Assembly (NCBI GenBank): GCA_014218235.1
Contig: CM024753.1
Coordinates: 188,146,348-188,210,347 of the forward strand
Length of the DNA: 64,000 nucleotides
Direction: 5' to 3'
From: Colocasia esculenta
Taxonomy: Eukaryota > Streptophyta > Magnoliopsida > Alismatales > Araceae
Of this stretch, positions 1 to 11,661 are shown piece by piece. Each line of letters starts with the position of its first letter. Within the stretch, counting starts at the first letter, position 1. A program made the translations under genes and the position numbers. The notes below the pieces were generated by a model that did no database searches, was not told the origin of the DNA, and saw only the letters and a list, made by a program, of their open reading frames with translations.

Positions 1-188
1 GGTAGAATCTCTAAAGAGAAAGCATATATGGATCTTCTCTCCACAAGTGGTCCTCTTATGTCATCAAATTAATTAATTGAAGAGACTCGATCTCACAACT
101 AGTCACAGATTGTCGGATGTTAGGAGAGAACTAACGATGATAATACGTCTAGTGCTGTTAATAGTAGATATGCAAGGGAAACAAAAGA
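1..188. other. Left flank of E1, nothing recognised
   Basis: AT-rich sequence outside the first LTR element. No open frame, repeat or RNA gene could be supported here. Confidence 0.5.
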
Positions 189-193
189 TTAGA
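189..193. repeat. Target-site duplication of E1, left copy (TTAGA)
   Basis: TTAGA directly precedes the left LTR. The same five bases follow the right LTR at 7936-7940. A perfect 5-bp duplication is the integrase footprint expected for an LTR retrotransposon and fixes both element ends. Confidence 0.9.
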
Positions 194-2359
194 TGTAACG
201 GTCCTGGATATTTATACCCAATAAGGCTCCATATCTAAGTCCGCCTCCCGCGATCAGACCGAAGTCTCGCAAGAGATATCTCACAAAAATATCCAGTAAG
301 AATATAAAAGACATAACAACAATATATGACACAAGAAAGTACATGTGCTCGTACCTATGTACAACTATCCCAATACATTATTACATGTCCAATAATAGAG
401 TACAACTACCTGGGACATACCCCGAGGGAGCAAAGCTCACACCAACACAACTACAACTCAACTGCTAGTGGTACAAGTCTGCCCCAACGCTGTTGAAAGC
501 CAAACACACGGTAAGCCCTGAAAAGAACTATAGGGGAGTGAGCCTCAACAAGTCACAAGCTCAGTAGGAACTTTCTAAAAGCCACCAGAACCAACAACTG
601 AAAGAAAGACCAAGTCCTCAACCCCTAAGGGTCTCACTGGTAACGCTGATAGCCAAATCACAACATGCACCCATTAACCGTATATTTACTGTAATTAAAT
701 ATAAACACATCAACTAATCCAATATTCGGAAAATAAGAGGGAATAATAGGACTAGCACAACGCTGTTAGTCTACCAAACAACTGAAGTGCCTAAACCACA
801 AGCCTCACAGGCCAACCACTGCCTAGGCTACGAGTCTCACATGCAAACCTTAGACATGAGTATAACAGGACTGTGAACCAAAGCTAGTTTGTTATACCTT
901 AAACCACAATACGTCGGAAGCCATTCTCAAAAGGGTACAATATAGCAAGTGGAAGGTCCTACAACACGACTTCCACAGAGCACAGCTCCACATCAACACC
1001 TGAAAAGGGCTGGTACACAGTGAACCATAACACAAAACTACCCACAAAAGGTACAGGTACCTACTACCACGAGGTACCACCACAAAACCTCAACACCACT
1101 GTACCTCCAAAAAAGCACACTCCAACGGTAAAACCTCCGCCAACGAGTCACACACACACAAGCCACAACCAGTGGCAAGCACGAGTCGGAAAACTTATAC
1201 CACGATACATAAACCATAATCAGCTCGTCTCTAATCACTATGTAACCTTTAAGCAATTGCGCACTGTCAAACACAAAATCCACATTATAACCTTGCCTGT
1301 CATTGACCATCTTATGGCCTCCATGGCAATACACCTCAATACACACAAACAACACATATGAACCACATCGGCTTTATAATATATTAACATAACTAACATA
1401 CCATTAACATTACTCACTAATTATCCACCAACTATTACATGAACCTAAACATGCTTTACTAATCGTTAAACAACTTGAAACAGCTTAAAATACCTTAAAA
1501 CACCTGAGCTAGGTCCACACAAGACCATCATTGCCCAGGGTTCAACCACTCATTTCAACAGAAGAACGCGACAGCGTCTACCGCCTCATTGAGAACGCGA
1601 TGGCCCCACAGGCCGCGTTCCCAAACCAGAACGCGACGGAGACAATCGTCGTGACCTAAACGCGACCACCCGACCCATCGCCTTCTCAGATAGAAACTCT
1701 GCACTCCGGTTTTCACACAGAAACCAGCTCAAATCTCATTTCCATGCATACCAAACCTTTACAATCATTACACTAGGTAAAAATGCAACTACACATCTAT
1801 ACATATCAACATGCTTCAATCTACCAAATAAAGCAATAAAACGAAAGTCCCTACCAGTAGAAGAACTTGCAGAACGAGGCTTAATCGGGGCTCTCCACAC
1901 TACGAGCAACTCCTACGCACCAAAACCACGTCAAACACGAGCTCCCAAGCCGACGTCGTCGGAAACCGCCGCAGCAACCCTCTCCCCAGTCGTACAGAGC
2001 TTCCTGCTCTGTTTGGCCGGAGGGCCAAACTTATCCCAATCGGGAACAAGAATGCGACGTAGCATCCTGTTGCGTTCAGAACGTGACACACCTAACCGTT
2101 GCCTTCTCAAAACTTTTCCATGCCACGCGTCACAAAGGCGGTGCGGAGAATGCGACGCTTGAGACTATCGCGTTTAGAATGCTACGCCTCACCCTGCTGC
2201 ATTCACAACCAGTGAACTTGTGGGCTATTTGGGCTAAAATCTCCGGCCTGCAACCCCACCCATGCACGAGACCACGACCAAGGCTCAATGACCCCACATT
2301 GGTCATGAGCACCACACCAGAACTGCTAAAACACGCATCCAAAAAATCACGTTGTTACA
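194..2359 (-). repeat. E1 3' LTR (left), internally deleted
   Basis: Bounded by TG...CA (on the plus strand TGTAACGG... to ...GTTGTTACA). It matches the right LTR of E1 along its length. It lacks about 596 bp present in the right copy (6133-6728). The junction near 1199-1203 lies in a short A run, consistent with a microhomology deletion after insertion. It contains a GC-rich CGCGAC block at 1564-1669. Confidence 0.9.
1564..1669. repeat. CGCGAC hairpin module in E1 LTR
   Basis: GC-rich island in an otherwise AC-rich LTR, with repeated AACGCGAC motifs and facing copies such as GAACGCGATGGCC against GGCCGCGTTC. The equivalent block in the right LTR is at about 7100-7203, where several CGs have become TG or CA. 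Related blocks occur in unrelated elements of this window. Confidence 0.6.
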
Positions 2360-2436
2360 GTACTATCACCTAAAAAGGAATGTCGTCCTCGACATTCAGA
2401 ACGAAACCACGGTAAGCCGGACTATCACCTAAAAAG
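2360..2436 (-). promoter_or_regulatory. E1 3' junction: hairpin and duplicated polypurine-tract-like motif
   Basis: Next to the 3' LTR lies a 16-bp motif, ACTATCACCTAAAAAG, present twice (2362-2377 and 2421-2436). Between the copies is a perfect 8-bp hairpin (GAATGTCG TCCT CGACATTC, 2378-2397). E3 has the same arrangement at its 3' LTR (TACTATCATCTAAAAAG, then an ATTTCGA/TCGAAAT hairpin). Position and conservation suggest the plus-strand priming region. The purine tract is weak, and the duplication is specific to E1. Confidence 0.55.
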
Positions 2437-5116
2437 AAATAAAGCCATAGAAAGAATAAGTAGGATACATTTTCTCTCCACTTGCCTTTCAAACCATGTT
2501 ACACTGGCTGTTTTATTCTGCTCAATTCTGCACCTGTTCTGCTTTTCCTTTCTCTTTCATTTATTCACAACTGCTCTTCTCGATTACTGCAATCTGTCCT
2601 TCCTCTATCTTTCAACTTTAGGCGATTCTAACTTGTTTGTTGGCGCTATATCTCCTTGGACTTGACCTGCTTCCACATTTTCTGACTGTGTTTGCAACAT
2701 TTCTTTCAGGCCGCTTCTCTTGCTTGAAAACCGTTATTATACTGCCATCCTCAAGTGCTCCGCCATGAAAGCATCTTTAATTCCCAAATTTCTGGGTGTC
2801 ATTCCATTATATGTCTGTCATTGCCAACTATTATTCTGCATCATCTGTATTCATATTCTCATCTGTCAACTTTCTCAAAGTAAACCAATTACCATCTTTG
2901 CATTTCCTACCTTTTTATACCATTCTGCTCATGCTACTTTAGCTCATACCTAGTCAAGAACCACTGCCTCTTTTCCCAATCGCGCAAAAACCTCAAACAT
3001 TTCTTTAATCAATCAACCGAATAACCCGTGAATATCAAATCTTTCATGCTTCCGCTGCGCTACTCTGATTACACTGGATACTTGGAAAAATATCCCATAG
3101 ATTCTGTTCTCACTATTGCTTCCAATTACTTTCCACTTTCACTACTACTCTGACTCCAGCTGAATTCAATTCTAACTTATTTGCTCTCAAATTGCTTTTC
3201 CTCAATCAATTAATACTGGAAGGAATACCAAAATTCTCTGAACTGCTTTCTCTAATACTTCCATTCTGGTTATGGCCATGCTTATATTCTGAATGTTGCT
3301 ATACCGCTACTGACATATCTTGCTCTCTATATACCTTTCTTACTGTGAAATAACATCCTCCGACTGATTTAATCAAATCTATAATCTTTCAAATACATGT
3401 TCTCATTACTGCCATGGCGCTGCACTCTCTTTATCGGAAAAATAAAACTGCTTAACTAACACTGCACATATTCTACCATCTTTCTCTCAATCAAGTGCCA
3501 CCTAACCTCAAACTATTCATTACTTAACTGATCACACTTAATTCTGATTTCTATACATTTCTTGCTCTTTCTGTTCAATTCTGCCATACTCTAATCTGTT
3601 TATTATTCCTTAACTGATCTGCCTTTTATTCTTACATCAAATTGGAAATACCTTTACAGAAAAATACCTCTGCTTACTAAATCACTTTCTGTGTGTGGCC
3701 AAGCAAACTCCTGCTGAACATTTTCTGAACCATCCGATTACATTCGTTTCATAATCTTCTATACTCTTTCTTTCTCTGGTTAATAACATGCACTGTATCT
3801 ACCATAATATCATTTCTACAAATATTCTCTTAACCACTCTGCTATTTGACTAATCTCACTGTACTATCATTCTGCAATTCTTATTAACATACAAACATCC
3901 TTTATTGATAAACTGCCAAAACCGGAATGTGAAACCATTCCCTGTAGTTGTCAATAACTTATCCTGTCTGATTCCTCTGTTCCACATTATTGCTTTATTC
4001 TCAAATACTAAAGATATCTCTGCTACAACATACCCACTATTATCTTTTTCATTCAAACCCTTACTTGAATTCTTTACACAATCCGCCTTGCATTTCATTC
4101 AGCCTGATATTCTTTATCCGCTTCTCAACTGATCCATCTCTTTCTATTTTGACCTACATAACTCTATTTTACTCTAAATATTCACAACCTTAACCGTAAT
4201 CTTTCCCAAGCTATACACAACTACTAAATCTCATTGATCTTATCTGTTACACTACAATCTTCAATAATTCATTATATGGAATCTTCACAATCTACTACTT
4301 GCCAATTAAATATCTTTCCTATGAAATTCTCAGAAAAATCCAACTACATCCAAATCTTCCTTTACCCTATCTTTATCCAACTGATTACCTCGACACATAC
4401 TTGCACTGATCCTTTCATCAAACTTCCTATTACCTCCATTATTCACAACAGCGCTATTCTCAAGCTCCTTACTGCACTCATCTCTATTCACAAAATACAC
4501 TTAGTCTGATCGTCACAAATCATTGCTCCTCTGTTTACCAATACTTTGTCTCAAATTGATCTGCCTTACTTAATTATCCCAATCTTTCCATATCACTAAT
4601 CATATTATCATCCAAACTGCTTCTGCACAAATCTTAAACACAAAAATACATTTGCCATGGTTCCCAACCACAATCCTTAACACACACTATTCCTCTCATT
4701 AATAACATTGTTCCACTGCTTCTCTATCACACCATTACCTTATACCTGTCTCTGCCAATTTTGTATCTCATTAAAACACCTTCATCACATTAAAACATAT
4801 CCTTTCCAGAATACAGCTTATCTTTGCTGAACATCATAACTGAATTCAATAATCCCCTTAATTTCTGTAACTGAGATCCTTTAAACAACTGCACTTTAAC
4901 AGTAACTGGCACACTAGTATAACCACTCAAACTACACTACTAGCCAAACCATTTCTCTGCCACCACCAACAATTGCCAAGCTACCCAACTATACAGACAA
5001 TTCACAAACCACACTAAAAATCACATAAAATCGCAGACTTACTACCAGCAGTGGACATTAAACCATGTCTTGGGACATTGTAACCTCAATGTCTTTTCAT
5101 ATTCTAATTGGACCAT
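2437..5116 (-). other. E1 internal region, non-coding
   Basis: About 2.7 kb with no reading frame above roughly 95 codons and no zinc knuckle, DTG, F-x-DD, HHCC or DDE motif in any frame. The plus strand is rich in C, T and A and poor in G, so the element's sense strand is C-poor. The segment nearest the primer site shares ACCAGCAGTG with the 5' UTR of E3. Small ORFs here look like chance frames. Confidence 0.6.
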
Positions 5117-5128
5117 GCTCTGATACTA
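5117..5128 (-). promoter_or_regulatory. E1 primer-binding site (initiator Met tRNA type)
   Basis: On the minus strand this reads TAGTATCAGAGC. It differs by one base from TGGTATCAGAGC, the usual plant PBS complementary to the 3' end of initiator-methionine tRNA. It sits two bases from the 5' LTR (5131) and sets the element's orientation. Confidence 0.85.
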
Positions 5129-5130
5129 AC

Positions 5131-7935
5131 TGTAACGGCGCTGGATATTTATGCCCAATAAGGATCCATATCCAAGTTCGCCTCTCGCGATCGGACCGAA
5201 GTCTCGCAAGGGATATCTCACATAAATGTCCAGTAAGAATATAAAAGACACAACAATAGTATAATACAAGAAAGTACATGTGCTCATACCTGTGTACAAC
5301 AATGTACAATTGTCCCAATACATTATTACATGTCCAATAATATAGTACAACTACCTGGGGCATACTTCGAGGGAGCAAAGCTCACACCAACACAACTACA
5401 ACTCAACTGCTGATGGTACATGTCTGCCCCAACGTTGCTGAAAGCCAAACACATGGCAAGCCCTGAAAAGAACTATAGGGGAGTGAGCCTCAACAAGTCA
5501 CATGCTCAGTAGGAACCTCCTAAAAGCCACCACAACCAACAACTGAAAGAAAGACCAAGTCCTCAACCCCTAAGGGTCTCACTGGTAACGTTGATAGCCA
5601 AACCACAGCATGCACTCATTAACCGAATATCTGTAGTTAAATATAAACACAACAACTAATCCAATCTTCGAAAAGTAAGAGGGAACAACAGGACTAGCAC
5701 AACACCGCTAGTCTACCAAACACTGAGTGCCTAAACCACAAGCCTCACAGGCCACCCACTACCTAGGCTACGAGTCTCACATGCAAACCTTAGACACAAG
5801 GATAACAGGACTGCTAACCAGAAGCTAGTCCGTTATACCTTAAACCACAATACGTCGGAAGCCATCCTCAAAAGGGTACAACATAGCAAGTGGAAGGTCC
5901 TACAACACGACCTCCACAGAGCACAGCTCTAACTCAACACCTGAAAAGGGCTGGTACACAGTGTACCATAACACAAAACTACCCACAAAAGGTACATGTA
6001 CCTACTACCACGAGGTACCACCACAAAACCTCAACACCACTGTACCTCCAACAAAGCACACTCCAACGGTAAAATGTCCGCCAACGAGTCACACACACAC
6101 ACAAGCCACAACCAGTGGCAAGCACGAGTCGGAAAGAACGATGCCACCACATGGGAACGGACTACTAGTTCATGACGTCAGTATCCAACCCGGACAACAC
6201 AGCACAAGAACTACTTCTCAGTCTCGCAGTCATGAACGAAAGGTCCAACTGCTGCTCCACAATCACACAGTAAAGCCAAAGAACATTGGAGACCAACCAA
6301 CACCACACCTGCAGACCACACACAACTGCAGGCCCATGCCTGGCACCTTTAGGGACTCTGGCCTAAGCTCCCTAAAGTGAGACACTGGAGAACTGGACTA
6401 GCTGGGGACCAGTGACGTCTACTGGTGTCTGTACCCCCAACCACGAGTGTGCTACAAGCGACTGTATACCCACAAAGACAAGTCGCTGCCCTCAGTCGTC
6501 TTTCCCTCAGCCAGACGTACAACTCAAACACAGGAGTGAGGGTGTCTAGAAAGACGACATAGACCTCGATGGCACACATAGTACCAGGACAAACCCCGGG
6601 CACTACAAACACACGTGCATGGCTCACACAGAACCTAGGGTACCCGACTAAAGAGGTATTCCATATTAGGCGTCGGACCACCAAACTCGGCAAGCACACA
6701 AACCATATCGATTACTTAACACAACCATAAAACTTATACCACGATACATAAACCATAATCAGCTCGTCTCTAATCACAATGTAACCTTTAAGCAATTACG
6801 CACTGTCAACATGAAATCCACATTAATTATACCTTGCCTGTCAATGACCATCTTATGGTCTCCATGGCAATACACCTCGATACACACAAACCACACATAT
6901 GAACGACATCGGCTTTATAATATATTTAGCATAACCATTAACATTACTCACTAATTATCCACCAACTATTACATGAACCTAAACATGCTTTACTAATTGC
7001 TAAACAACTTGAAACAGCTTAAAATACCTTAAAACAACCTGAGCTAGGTCCACACAAGACCATCATTTCCCAAGGTTCAACCACTCATTTCAAACAGAAG
7101 AACGTGACAGTGTCTACCACCGCATTGAGAACATGACGGCCTGACGGGCCGCGTTCCCAAACCAGAACGCGACGGGGACAAGCGTCGCGACCTAAACGCG
7201 ACCACCTGACCCATCGCCTTCTCAGACAGAAACTCTGCACTCCGGTTTCACACAGAAACCAGCTCAAAATCTCATTTCCATGTATACCAAACCTTTACAA
7301 ATCAATTACACTATGTAGAAACGCGACTACACATCCATACATATCAAACATGCGACTACACATCCATACATATCAAACATGCTTCAAATCTACCAAGTAA
7401 AGCAATAAAATGAGGAAAGTCCCTACCAGTAAGAAGAACTTGCAGAACAAGGCTTAATCGGGGATCTCCACGCTCCGAGCAACTCCTACGCACCAAACCA
7501 CGTCAAAACACGAGCTCCCAAGCTGAGGTCGCCGGAAACCGCCGCAGCAACCCTCTCCCCGGTCGAACAGAGCTTCCTGCTTTGTTTGGCCAGAGGGCCA
7601 AACTTATCCTAATAGGGAACAAGAACGTGACGTAGCGTCATGTCATGTTCAGAACGTGACACACCTAACTGTCGCCTTCTCAAAACGTTTCCATGCCACG
7701 CGTCACAAAGGCGGTGCGGAGAACACGACGCTTGAGACCGTCGCATTCAGAACGTGACGCCTCACCATGTCACGTTCACATCCAGTGAACATGTTGGTTG
7801 TTTGGGCTAAACCCTCCGGCCCGCAACACCTACACCATGCATGGAGTCCACGACCAAGGCTCAATGACCCCACATTGGTCATGAGCACCACACCAGAACT
7901 GCTAAAACATGGATCCGAAAAATCGTGTTGTTACA
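5131..7935 (-). repeat. E1 5' LTR (right), full length
   Basis: Starts TGTAACGGCG and ends GTTGTTACA on the plus strand. It holds the roughly 596-bp block missing from the left LTR. It also has a private 29-bp tandem duplication at 7324-7381. Its blocks, such as the stretch containing TACCCCCAACCACGAG near 6433, also occur in E3, S1 and S2, so these four belong to one LTR group. Confidence 0.9.
7324..7381. repeat. 29-bp tandem duplication in E1 5' LTR
   Basis: Two adjacent copies of a 29-bp unit starting CGACTACACATCC (7324-7352 and 7353-7381). The left LTR has one copy near 1775, so the duplication arose in this LTR after insertion or differs between LTR templates. Confidence 0.85.
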
Positions 7936-7940
7936 TTAGA
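7936..7940. repeat. Target-site duplication of E1, right copy (TTAGA)
   Basis: Matches 189-193 exactly. Confidence 0.9.
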
Positions 7941-8650
7941 GGTCCTAAAATGAGGTCCCATAAAAAAATCATCGGAAACTTAATTAATTAGTGATGGGAA
8001 AAATCAAAAAGCAAGAGAGGCGAGAGAGATTTAGAGGATGCGAAATCGCTCTTCACTAGTTGATCTGAGTCGAAGATGTACTTACTTTTTCATAGATTGA
8101 TTCTTGAAAATAAGTAATTGTGTATTCCCTTATCGGCTCCACAAAGGTCAGCTGTAGAAAGAGAGAGATTAGGAGCCGATATGGATCTTCAGCAGATCAT
8201 GTGGGACTCTTTATTCTTATCTTAATTTTTCTATATCTGTGGGTTTAGCCAAATTTCTATTTGGAGTCTACTGGCTTAGCACTCTTTCAAAAGGTTATCT
8301 CATTAGTTGTCTAGTCGCTCGAGTTTTCTTAGTGTGGAGTCTTTTCTCGAGCTTAAAGATCCTTCCACGAGGGTGGTGATCTAGGGCATGGTAGCTCTTT
8401 GTAAGCCTTGTTTTGTTGGCTTTTGGCAAATAGGTCTCAGGATATCTATTAGAGTATTAGGTTGTCATTTGTCGGAGCAAATAAGCTTTATGAGCCTTGT
8501 GATGTAAGAACTAATGGCTTGTGATTTCCTCCTCTCCATTACCAGTTAAATTAGAATGTGGAGTATCCCTTATACATAGGAGGGTGCAAAAGAGTTGTTG
8601 GAACTGGTAGTGCATGTTGTTCCTGAGCTCTCTTAATCTATTTACTTATT
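7941..8650. other. Intergenic sequence, no gene recognised
   Basis: AT-rich sequence outside E1 with no open frame of note and no terminal repeats that I can pair. Confidence 0.5.
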
Positions 8651-9090
8651 GTAGAGACATAGTTTAGTTTCATGTTCAATGTAATGAAAAATAAGTGTGT
8701 ATTTATAAACAAGACCTATTCTTCACCCAAAAAAAAAAATTCCTCATAAAAAAATGACAAAACATCAAACGGTAATAACACCTCTTGGGAGGCACACTAA
8801 ATTCACACATCACAGAGATGCCATCTTTGGGAACTGAATAAGAGGTTATTTACTCTGCTTAAGTATTGTCTTACCACAATAAGATCTCTATATCTTTATC
8901 CTCATTAGAGGGTTGTGTAGAGATATAATTTAGTCTCATATTTGATATAGTGAAAATAAGTGTATGTTTATAAGCAAGAACCATTTCGCTTCTCCTATAA
9001 AGGTCTTTTTTTCATAAAAGGATAAAATCTTAAACAAATAATATCTTATAGAGGACATGTTGAAATTTCACACACCTTTGAAGAGATGGA
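8651..9090. repeat. Diverged direct repeat, about 170 bp per copy
   Basis: Two related copies at about 8651-8822 and 8917-9090. Both start GTAGAGA, contain GTGAAAATAAGTGTATGTTTATAA-like text, and end near TTCACACA followed by AGAGATG. Divergence and small indels suggest an old duplication or two relics of one small element. No function can be assigned. Confidence 0.55.
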
Positions 9091-9666
9091 CCATGGACCA
9101 ACCTTCGATCAATTTATCTTGATTGATAAGCACTATGAAAGTTGCTAAAACAATGTATTAAAAGAATATAAGATAGGACTTAATTTATTTACAAGAATGA
9201 TGTCCACAACTTCAGTGTAGTATGATGGGTCTATGTGGTATACTAGGAGTGGATCCTTTGATGGAGAACTTTGCATGCCATCAACTTTAAACTCAAACTT
9301 GATAGATGGCAGCTCCAGAACTTCACATAGACTTATCAATTTTTGGTGTGTTAAGTTAATTGGTCTAGTTTTTTGAAGTGTACAGTCACATCTTGGGTTG
9401 AGACTTAAAGACGATTATCTAAATATTAACTATTTATAATTTATAAAATTTTTTATAAACTTGATATAGACAAAGTGCCAAACCAACCCCTGAAGCTTCA
9501 TCCTTAAAAAATTGATGAGCATGTTCCTTTTTTGAGCTGCCATTAATCTCTGGACGACAAACTAAACAATAGTATGAGCAGCATAAAGCATACACTAATA
9601 CGAGAGTACCGATCGATATCCACATGAAGTTATAAGAAAGTGGAGGTTTTTTCTCTTAAGTTATTA
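9091..9666. other. Intergenic sequence with two weak minus-strand frames
   Basis: Two short frames (9145-9339 and 9434-9625, minus) have no recognisable domain. I treat them as chance or relic frames. Confidence 0.4.
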
Positions 9667-9840
9667 TCTACGCAAGGTTCGACGCATCGGGAAATCGGGA
9701 TGAATCGATTTTTTTCTAATCTGTCAAAATTCGTTAAAATCGGGCCGATTCGCATGAGAATCGGATGAGAATCAGACGAATCGAATTTCTCCTAATTCGA
9801 TCCGATTCAACTGAATCGGACCGATTCAATCTGACACGCC
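9667..9840. repeat. GATTCG/CGAATC-rich self-complementary tract
   Basis: Dense in variants of GAATCG and CGATTC in both orientations, for example GGGCCGATTCGC, GAGAATCGGATGAGAATC and CGATCCGATTCAACTG. It could fold into many short hairpins. It may be a decayed MITE interior, but no terminal repeats were found. Confidence 0.45.
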
Positions 9841-10478
9841 AAATCATGTACCTCCGTTAGCGAATTGGTGTTGCTTCTATAGATTGGATTTAATTAAATT
9901 CTACTACTCTTTGAAAGCATATATTTTAAGAAGGATTTTCCGATGCGACATTGGAAATAGAATAGTATGTCGGCATGGTGCTGGATGCAACATCGTGGTG
10001 CTCTTTCTTATACATTTAAAAGTGACATCAGCCTTCCTAATATTTAATCGTTTCTTTTCCTTGGAACTCACGACATATTTAGTGACATTGTAAAAGTTGT
10101 TGGTCAAGTTATGTATTTATTTTTACTTTATTTTAATCAGTGGGGTGACTAAAAATGTTCGATAGATTTGGGCATATGAGAATCTGATGGGACCCAAGGT
10201 GAGACTTGTTCTTCCCCTCTTTGGTTTCTATTTAGAAGGATGGGAGGTTAGGGCTCCCTCACTCATCCCCTCCAACCCCCCACCCCGAAACTGCCTTAGA
10301 TTATGACAAAAATTTCTCTCATTTATTCCATAGATCATAGGGCATTGGCCGGCCCATTTGATAAATCTCCCGGGATAAAGTGATCATATAGCATGTTATT
10401 TAATTTCAATTAAATAATTAAATAACACGACCTTAGGAGTCTAGCTAACTCCACCCACGAAGGGTTAATAGTATGTTT
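9841..10478. other. Intergenic sequence with an AT palindrome
   Basis: No gene is supported. At 10395-10426 there is a perfect inverted repeat with 11-bp arms, GTTATTTAATT and AATTAAATAAC, ten bases apart. A C-rich stretch lies near 10268-10290. Confidence 0.5.
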
Positions 10479-10659
10479 GAGAAAGATTTAGTGTACTTTT
10501 ATATTGCACTTAAGTATAATATAATTAGGCAACAAATTCATGTGATATCCAATAATTGAGTTGTCATTTTTTCACTTTTCATATGAGAGGTGTCACATGA
10601 ATTATTATCTAGTCATATTATACTTAAAATACGATATAAAAATACATTAAGTATTTCTC
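10479..10659. mobile_element. Foldback MITE, about 181 bp
   Basis: The whole segment is nearly palindromic. The left arm begins GAGAAAGATTTAGTGTAC. The right arm read backwards begins GAGAAATACTTAATGTA. Pairing continues for about 70 bp to a centre near 10570. There is no coding capacity. The terminal motif also starts the units at 11097-11490, so both belong to one family. No clear target duplication was found. Confidence 0.6.
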
Positions 10660-11096
10660 TAATATCTTTTTAGTATAGCATGGTTGGTGAAGCATTCAGA
10701 AAAGAGTTACTTTTAACTTGATTTTTTTTTGTTATAAACCATGATGATCACCTCTCTAGTCTACAAATTTATTTTATGCCCTAGAACCGAATGCGCACAA
10801 TTTATTTGGTAAACACCCTTTTCCCTCAAAATGGAAGGGATTTGAAGGATTCATTCCTAATACTTTGGAATGCTTATCAGATAATTTGTAATTGTGTGTC
10901 TTGATAAAAGTAATTATTATCCTAGAGGGGTTAATTCTCAAAATTTGATGAATTAAGAAGTTGAAAACTAAAAAAACTTTTTTTAACTTTCACCGTCCAT
11001 CTAAAACTTGTAAATTAATGAGCCATTGTAATTGGCTAAAAAATGGTTCACTTTCCCTGTAGAGGGGACGAGCTAGGGGCCTATATATGTACGTTG
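10660..11096. other. Intergenic sequence, nothing recognised
   Basis: AT-rich sequence between two foldback repeats. No frame, repeat pair or RNA gene is supported. Confidence 0.45.
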
Positions 11097-11490
11097 GAAA
11101 ATACTTAGTGTATAGTTTTTAGTGTGCATAAAATAGTCACATATTCAATGAAGGTGTGCCACTTCAATTTTTTAGGGTTAAAAAATTGAGATGGAGATAT
11201 ATTAAAAGAAAATATTTAATATGTATTTTTTGATATGCACAAAATAAACACACCCAATGAAAATGTATCACTTCAACTCCTTAATATTGAAAAGGTTGTA
11301 ATGAGGGATATATTAATGCCCATATTCTTAAGGTGGCATATTCTCATTAATTAGATGTGTCTATTTTATACACATAAAAAAATATGCACTAAATCTTTCT
11401 CTATAATAAATGTCTCTATTCTTAAGACGACACATTTTATTACATATGTTTATTTTATGCGCGTCAAAAAATATGCACCAAATCCTTCTT
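11097..11490. repeat. Composite foldback: two direct and two inverted MITE-like units
   Basis: Units A (11097-11215) and B (11216-11315) lie head to tail; each starts with GAAAATA and TTAGTGTAT- or TTAATATGT-like text and ends GATATATTAA. Units C (about 11318-11402) and D (about 11403-11490) are the same core inverted, ending ATGCACTAAATCTTTCTC and ATGCACCAAATCCTTCTT. Together they could form a long foldback. It is related to the MITE at 10479-10659. Confidence 0.6.
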
Positions 11491-11661
11491 GTTCTTTGAC
11501 GAGTTCGATCAATCACTTGCATCATTACTATCATGACATTGATGGGGTTATGATGGGTTAAGTGGCCCACTAAAATGTGCATCTATCACTTTTGTTTCTT
11601 GTGTGGTCATGGTCATGGTTTACTTTAACTTGTCATGTTTACTTCTTTATCCCCTTTATAA

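Larger units (their letters stand above)
194..7935 (-). mobile_element. E1: LARD-like non-autonomous LTR retrotransposon
   Basis: A complete element with two LTRs (194-2359 and 5131-7935), a perfect TTAGA duplication and a primer-binding site next to the right LTR, so it reads on the minus strand. The 2.77-kb interior has no gag or pol motif that I can find. Long LTRs plus a non-coding interior fit the LARD class (large retrotransposon derivatives), which rely on proteins from an autonomous partner. The LTR ends, primer site and 3' hairpin resemble those of E3, which does carry gag-pol remains, so an E3-like chromovirus is the plausible helper. That link is inferred from shared structure. Confidence 0.85.

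Noticed and set aside
2437..5116. A hidden pol in the E1 interior
   Set aside because: I looked for the RT, integrase and zinc-knuckle motifs on the minus strand and found none, so I call it non-coding. A profile search would be decisive.
5117..5128. tRNA gene remnants at the TCAGAGC motifs (also 24288 and 37839)
   Set aside because: They are 12-base primer-binding sites next to LTRs. No cloverleaf surrounds them.
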